A program made the position numbers and the translations under genes. Below, in pieces: positions 7,528 through 11,363 of a stretch of DNA of 11,363 nt (the stretch's first letter is position 1; the number at the start of each line of letters is the position of its first letter). Below the pieces are notes generated by a model, which worked only from the letters and a program-made list of their open reading frames with translations, was not told the origin of the DNA and searched no databases. The stretch covers positions 1 to 11,363 of the forward strand of contig CAJLYG010000089.1 in the NCBI GenBank assembly GCA_905210845.1, in the 5' to 3' direction. The stretch is from an uncultured Prevotella sp. (GTDB lineage: Bacteria > Bacteroidota > Bacteroidia > Bacteroidales > Bacteroidaceae).

Positions 7528-8976
7528 TTAAGCTTCTGTCTGTGCACTCGTTTGTGTGGGTTCTTCCTTGATATTGGGCTCCTCCAGTCCATAGCCACCT
7601 TTACGGTCGATGATCTTGAGATAAAGACCGAGCAATAAGGCTGCGACACCGAGGGATGCAAAGACACACATCGGAACGGTATAGTTATACTTTAGAGGAT
7701 CCGTGATACCGGGATTGCTGGCTTTCAGCACACTGCCGATGATCATTGGGAAGGCGTACAACCCAATGTTCTGGATCCAGAAAATCAGTGCATACGCAGA
7801 ACCTAAGAGCTTGTTGTCGATCAGTTTTGGGACAGATGGCCACATGGCTGCAGGAACGAGAGAGAAACTGATTCCTAGGACGATGATGGCAAGGAAGGTG
7901 ATCAGGACGGATTGTGTGGCTGGTACGACGAAAGCGAATACCAGGTGGCAGACAATCATCAAGATGGCTCCTAAGATCATCATGGATGCTCCTTTTCCCT
8001 TATGGTCGAGATAGTTGCCTAAGAATGGAGTAACGGCTGCGGCTCCCAAGGGGAAGACGAAGAATACACGACCCGCTGCGACCGCTGAGAAATGAAGGTC
8101 GCATTGTAGCATGTTGATGGCATATTTCTGGAATGGGAAGATCGCTGAATAATAGAGCACGCAGAGTAGGGCAACGATCCAGAAGGCTCGCAATGACAAG
8201 ATCTTCCCAATGTCCTTTACCCGGAAGGGATCGTCCTTCTCCTCTTTGGCTCCCTGGGCATCTAATTTCTTATCCATGAACCCATAGACGATGAAACTGA
8301 TCAATCCGATGCAGCAGAGCAACAGGCTGACTGCAACAGGGCGGCTCACGCTGATAGGAGTGATGGCTGCGATTACGGGCGAGCCTAACATGACAACGGC
8401 TACACCCACGCGGGCGATGGCCATCTCAATGCCCATGGCAAGTGCCATCTCATGTCCGGTAAACCATTTGACAATACCACGACTGACAGTGATGCCTGCC
8501 ATCTCACTACCGCAACCGAATACCATGAATCCGATAGCAGCAAGCTTAGCGGATGCTGGCTCCCCTGCATACCATGGAGTTATGTTCCACCAGGCATCCG
8601 GCAGGTTCAGGATGCCGTCCATGAATGTCTTTATGCTTGATGCCTCAAAACTATCGGTGACGGCATACCAGTTGATCGTGGCTCCGATCACCATCACGGC
8701 ACCGGAGAGTACGGCGGTAAAGCGCACACCCATCTTGTCGAGGATAATTCCTGCAAAGATCAGGAAAAAGACAAATACGTTCAGGAAAGGTTCAGAACCT
8801 GCGAAGTGGCCGTATGCCACAGGATCCCACCCTCGTTGCGTTTGCAATAGATCCTGCAAGGGGGATAGGATATCTACAAAGATGTAAGCGAAAAACATCG
8901 CTCCAGCCAATAAGATGAGTGCAGTCCATCGCATGGCGGGAGAGTCGCTCAGTTTCTTTTGAAATTGTTCTACCAT
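7528..8976 (-). CDS. MFS transporter of the MFSD1-like type, possible dipeptide carrier
   Basis: This 482-residue inner-membrane protein has about 12 hydrophobic helices in two halves, split by a charged loop (about 233-256), and a hydrophilic acidic tail. The A-motif-like LDKMGVRF follows TM2 (79-86). Several segments line up with eukaryotic MFSD1 as I recall it: FGCGSEMAG (153-161) with IVKWFTGHEMALAMG (168-182) and MAIARVG (185-191), YYSAIFPF (275-282), and ALWP-like PAAMWPSVP (375-383) followed by GSAYALIFWIQNIGL (392-406). E158 and R189 have the same spacing as the MFSD1 substrate-site pair recalled as E150 and R181. MFSD1 with GLMP was reported as a lysosomal dipeptide uniporter. No GLMP-like gene is visible here. 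The gene sits 42 nt behind the DPP5-like peptidase with no promoter between, so uptake of the dipeptides released by that enzyme is a natural inference. General annotations such as nitrate/oxalate-type MFS remain possible. Confidence 0.9.
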   Translation of the reverse strand: MVEQFQKKLSDSPAMRWTALILLAGAMFFAYIFVDILSPLQDLLQTQRGWDPVAYGHFAGSEPFLNVFVFFLIFAGIILDKMGVRFTAVLSGAVMVIGATINWYAVTDSFEASSIKTFMDGILNLPDAWWNITPWYAGEPASAKLAAIGFMVFGCGSEMAGITVSRGIVKWFTGHEMALAMGIEMAIARVGVAVVMLGSPVIAAITPISVSRPVAVSLLLCCIGLISFIVYGFMDKKLDAQGAKEEKDDPFRVKDIGKILSLRAFWIVALLCVLYYSAIFPFQKYAINMLQCDLHFSAVAAGRVFFVFPLGAAAVTPFLGNYLDHKGKGASMMILGAILMIVCHLVFAFVVPATQSVLITFLAIIVLGISFSLVPAAMWPSVPKLIDNKLLGSAYALIFWIQNIGLYAFPMIIGSVLKASNPGITDPLKYNYTVPMCVFASLGVAALLLGLYLKIIDRKGGYGLEEPNIKEEPTQTSAQTEA

Positions 8977-9018
8977 AATAATTAATCTGATTATTCTGTG
9001 ATATTTTATGTTTGCTTG

Positions 9019-11190
9019 TTATTTCTTGAGCCATCGGTTTAACCAATCGAAGTAGGTGCGCTGCCAAAGTATGCCGTTCTGTGGCTTTAGCACCCAGTGG
9101 TTCTCATCTGGGAAGATGAGCAGCTCTGCAGGGATCCCGCGCAGTCTGGCGGCATTGAATGCTCCCATACCTTGGTTGACATTGATGCGGTAGTCCTTCT
9201 CACCATGGATGCAGAGGATAGGGGTATCCCATTTGTCGACAAACTTATGCGGACTGTTCTCATACGTCTTGCGGGCGTTGGCAGTCTGGTCTTTGTTCCA
9301 GTATGCATCGTCATATTCCCAGTTGGAGAACCAGACCTCTTCTGTATCCGTGTACATCGACTCTAAGTTGAAAGCTCCATCGTGTGCGATAAAGCACTTG
9401 AATCGCTTGTCATGATGCCCGGCAAGATAGTAGACGGAGAACCCACCGAAGGAAGCACCCACACATCCCAAGCGGTCCTTGTCGACATACGGCAGGTTCT
9501 GTGTGGCATCATCGATGGCACTGAGATAGTCGTTCATGCACTGACCTGTCCAGTCGCCTGAGATTTCCTCACACCATTCACTGCCGAAGCCAGGAAGCCC
9601 ACGACGGTTAGGTGCGATGACAATGTATCCTTGCGATGCCATGATGAACATGTTCCAGCGATAGCTCCAGAATTGGGACACTGGACTCTGTGGACCACCT
9701 TCGCAGAAGAGTAGCGTTGGGTATTTCTTGTTCGCATCGAAATGAGGGGGAAGAACAACCCAGTAAAGCATCTTCTTGCCATCTGTGGTTGTTGTCCAAC
9801 GCTGTTGCACGGAACCTTTTGCCAATTGGTCGAGGATGGGCTTGTTCTCTTCGGTAACCTGCTTCAGGATGGTCTTCTTCATCGTCTTTCCTGGTGTGAT
9901 GACGTATAAGTCATTTGGGTGGAAGTAGTCATGGCGTTCTGCTAAGATCTGCTTGCTATTCAGCATCTGCAGCGAACCGAAGTCGGCCCAGTCGTTGGTC
10001 AACTGTTCCGTGGCAGGCTTGGCGAGGTTGATGCGGTACAGGTTCTCTGTGGCATGCCAGACCCCGATGAAGTAGATGGCCTTGGAATCAGGTGTCCAAC
10101 AGTAATCGTCGACATTGGAATCGAAGTCCTCAGATACGAACCGGTATTGACGTGTACCTGAGAGGGTGGAGAGGTCGAGGATGACTAAGCGGTTGCGATC
10201 ACTCTCGTAGCCATCGCGTTTCATGCTCAACCAGGCCAGGCTCTTTCCGTCAGGGGAGAACTTAGGATTGGTGTCATATCCTACAAACTCATTGCCGAAC
10301 TTCGTGTTGACGCTTTGGTTGCGCATCGACTTGGTTGCGTCAATGGCTGGTTCTTGGTAGCCTGCTGTCTTGCAGAGATTGGTCGTTGCCTTACTGTTGA
10401 TATCATACAGGAAGATGTCCGTGTCGGTGGAGATGGCATATTTTACCCCTTCTTTCTTCCGGCACGAATAGGCAATGTATTTGGAATCCGGACTCCAGTC
10501 GAGTAGTTCCATGCCACCGAAGGGGGCAGTAGGGCACTCATAGGGTTCGCCCTGGAGAATATCGATGCCTTCGTCCACGCCGTTGGCGGTTACTTGTGCC
10601 ACGAAAGGATGCGGTATGCTTTCTACATAATGGTCCCAGTGGCGGTAGTTCATGTCAGTCACCAGTCTTCCCGTTGCCTTGGGCAGGTCATCTGGGTTCT
10701 TCTTGATGGTGCCATAGTAGGGGAGGCTCTTGACTAAGATCACGTGCTTGCCATCGGGAGAGAACTTAAACCCTTCGATGTCAGTCTTGCTTTGGGTAAG
10801 CTGAGTACGTCCTGTTCCATCCGGGTTCATGCTCCACAACTGTCCATCGGAGAGGAAGGCGATCTTCTTTCCTCCGTCGATCCATGCGGCATCCGTCTCA
10901 CTCTTTGCAGTTGTCGTCAGTTGCTTTTGGTTCTTGCCATCCGCATCCATGATATATAGGACCTGATGGCTCTTGTTTTGTTGCACACTATAGTAACCCA
11001 CCTGATAGACAATTCTCTTGCCATCCGGTGATGCGGCATAGCCGCCAATACGTCCCATGGCCCATAGGGCTTCAGGTGTCATGACGTCACTCTTCAACGT
11101 AATGTTGCTCTTTCCAATCATTGTCTGTGCTTCCATTTGCGGAGCCCCTATGAGAAGGGCGGCCGCAGCGATTGCGATTGTTTTGTTCAT
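9019..11190 (-). CDS. S9-family dipeptidyl peptidase, DPP5-like (prolyl oligopeptidase fold)
   Basis: The 723-residue protein has a signal peptide (about 1-21, MEA|Q), so it should act in the periplasm. Residues about 40-450 form a beta-propeller with repeated PDGK/PDSK blade motifs (near 55, 145, 234, 313 and 367). The C-terminal part (about 470-723) is an alpha/beta hydrolase with the nucleophile Ser580 in GASFGGFS, Asp666 in HGEKDYRI and His698 in DENHWV. The spacing of the triad agrees with that of Porphyromonas gingivalis DPP5 as I recall it, and the SPHKFVDKWDTPILCIHGEKD-type region is very close to that enzyme; DPP5 releases dipeptides with Ala or hydrophobic P1 residues. The family relatives DPP4 and acylaminoacyl peptidase are less likely. 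It is about 39 residues longer than the P. gingivalis enzyme. It is the first gene of a pair with the MFSD1-like transporter downstream. A 12-bp hairpin precedes it, and no convincing -7/-33 promoter was found. Confidence 0.93.
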   Translation of the reverse strand: MNKTIAIAAAALLIGAPQMEAQTMIGKSNITLKSDVMTPEALWAMGRIGGYAASPDGKRIVYQVGYYSVQQNKSHQVLYIMDADGKNQKQLTTTAKSETDAAWIDGGKKIAFLSDGQLWSMNPDGTGRTQLTQSKTDIEGFKFSPDGKHVILVKSLPYYGTIKKNPDDLPKATGRLVTDMNYRHWDHYVESIPHPFVAQVTANGVDEGIDILQGEPYECPTAPFGGMELLDWSPDSKYIAYSCRKKEGVKYAISTDTDIFLYDINSKATTNLCKTAGYQEPAIDATKSMRNQSVNTKFGNEFVGYDTNPKFSPDGKSLAWLSMKRDGYESDRNRLVILDLSTLSGTRQYRFVSEDFDSNVDDYCWTPDSKAIYFIGVWHATENLYRINLAKPATEQLTNDWADFGSLQMLNSKQILAERHDYFHPNDLYVITPGKTMKKTILKQVTEENKPILDQLAKGSVQQRWTTTTDGKKMLYWVVLPPHFDANKKYPTLLFCEGGPQSPVSQFWSYRWNMFIMASQGYIVIAPNRRGLPGFGSEWCEEISGDWTGQCMNDYLSAIDDATQNLPYVDKDRLGCVGASFGGFSVYYLAGHHDKRFKCFIAHDGAFNLESMYTDTEEVWFSNWEYDDAYWNKDQTANARKTYENSPHKFVDKWDTPILCIHGEKDYRINVNQGMGAFNAARLRGIPAELLIFPDENHWVLKPQNGILWQRTYFDWLNRWLKK

Positions 11191-11210
11191 GATGATTTTA
11201 GATTTGTAAC

Positions 11211-11250
11211 ATAAAAGAAAGAAGTTAAGGGGTGTATGCCCCTTAACTTC
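11211..11250 (-). terminator. 12-bp perfect hairpin, probable terminator of the right-edge gene
   Basis: GAAGTTAAGGGG (11221-11232) and CCCCTTAACTTC (11239-11250) form a perfect 12-bp stem with a 6-nt loop. On the minus strand it is followed by TTTCTTTTAT (11220-11211), an interrupted T-rich tract; the plus strand has no such tract. It begins 9 nt after the stop of the right-edge gene and ends 30 nt before the DPP5-like start codon. It may end transcription of the upstream gene, or act as an attenuator or stabilising leader for the peptidase mRNA. Confidence 0.72.
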
Positions 11251-11259
11251 AAGGTATAT

Positions 11260-11363
11260 TTACTTATATAGATTTCTCTTCTTACGTTCCAGTTCCTGGC
11301 GCTTGCGCTCCATCTCTTTCTGCTGTTCCTGCAGGCGTTGTTCGCTGTTTTTATAAAAGTCCT
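11260..11363 (-). CDS. C-terminal end of an unidentified protein with a charged helical tail (partial)
   Basis: Reading the minus strand from the window edge gives 33 codons beginning DFYKNSEQRLQEQQ and ending in KKRNLYK, then a TAA stop at 11262-11260. The piece is rich in Glu, Gln, Lys and Arg, with leucine-spaced heptad-like positions, so it probably forms an alpha-helical or coiled-coil tail with a basic end. The gene continues beyond the window, so the family cannot be named. The reading is supported by the compositional bias and by the hairpin starting directly after the stop codon. Confidence 0.7.
   Translation of the reverse strand, partial: DFYKNSEQRLQEQQKEMERKRQELERKKRNLYK

Noticed and set aside
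8291..8887. A 198-codon plus-strand frame opposite the MFSD1-like gene
   Set aside because: Its Met/Ile/Pro/Thr-rich composition mirrors the membrane protein on the other strand, and it shows no recognisable domain.
8977..8995. AT-rich 6-bp inverted repeat (AATAAT/ATTATT) just before the MFSD1-like gene start
   Set aside because: The stem is all A-T pairs and is expected by chance in such leaders; no T tract or known operator pattern.
11191..11262. Possible promoter boxes for the peptidase gene (TATGTTAC, TACCTTGA on the minus strand)
   Set aside because: Both mismatch the -7 consensus at two positions and have no -33 element about 20 nt upstream.
1..11363. CRISPR arrays, tRNA/rRNA genes, insertion sequences, integrase sites, phage genes
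   Set aside because: Scanned by eye on both strands; no spaced direct repeats, cloverleaf pattern, transposase or integrase frames were found.

Overview
The window looks like chromosomal DNA from a member of the Bacteroidota, most likely a Prevotellaceae-type Bacteroidales. The reasons are two back-to-back promoters of the Bacteroidetes type (-7 box TAnnTTTG), A/T-rich leaders instead of strong Shine-Dalgarno sites, a secreted protein with a type IX secretion (T9SS) type B sorting domain, a PorT-family barrel protein, and a dipeptidyl peptidase close to Porphyromonas DPP5. There is no sign of a phage, insertion sequence, CRISPR array, tRNA or rRNA. Genus and species cannot be fixed from this sequence.

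Left part (1-3622, minus strand): a secreted protein with an Ig/PKD-like middle and a T9SS type B C-terminal domain is followed by uvrA, the nucleotide excision repair damage sensor. The two overlap by ATGA, and uvrA ends at a hairpin terminator. Between 3623 and 3714 lies a compact divergent promoter region.

Middle part (3715-7376, plus strand): a secreted LysM plus type I periplasmic-binding-fold protein is followed after 5 nt by a PorT-family outer-membrane barrel protein, then after 42 nt by a POT/PTR2-family peptide transporter. The set ends in a strong intrinsic terminator at about 7401-7432. A second terminator in the same 151-bp gap serves the converging minus-strand genes.

Right part (7528-11363, minus strand): the tail of an unidentified protein with a highly charged, helix-prone C-terminus is followed by a 12-bp perfect hairpin. 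Next come a secreted DPP5-like S9 dipeptidyl peptidase and, 42 nt downstream, a 12-helix MFS transporter that closely resembles eukaryotic MFSD1, a lysosomal dipeptide carrier.

The most interesting reading is a peptide-scavenging locus. A periplasmic peptidase releases dipeptides, its operon partner (the bacterial MFSD1-like carrier) may import them, and a POT-family transporter faces the pair from the opposite strand. The substrate of the MFSD1-like carrier is inference. The remaining genes are envelope or secretion proteins and DNA repair.
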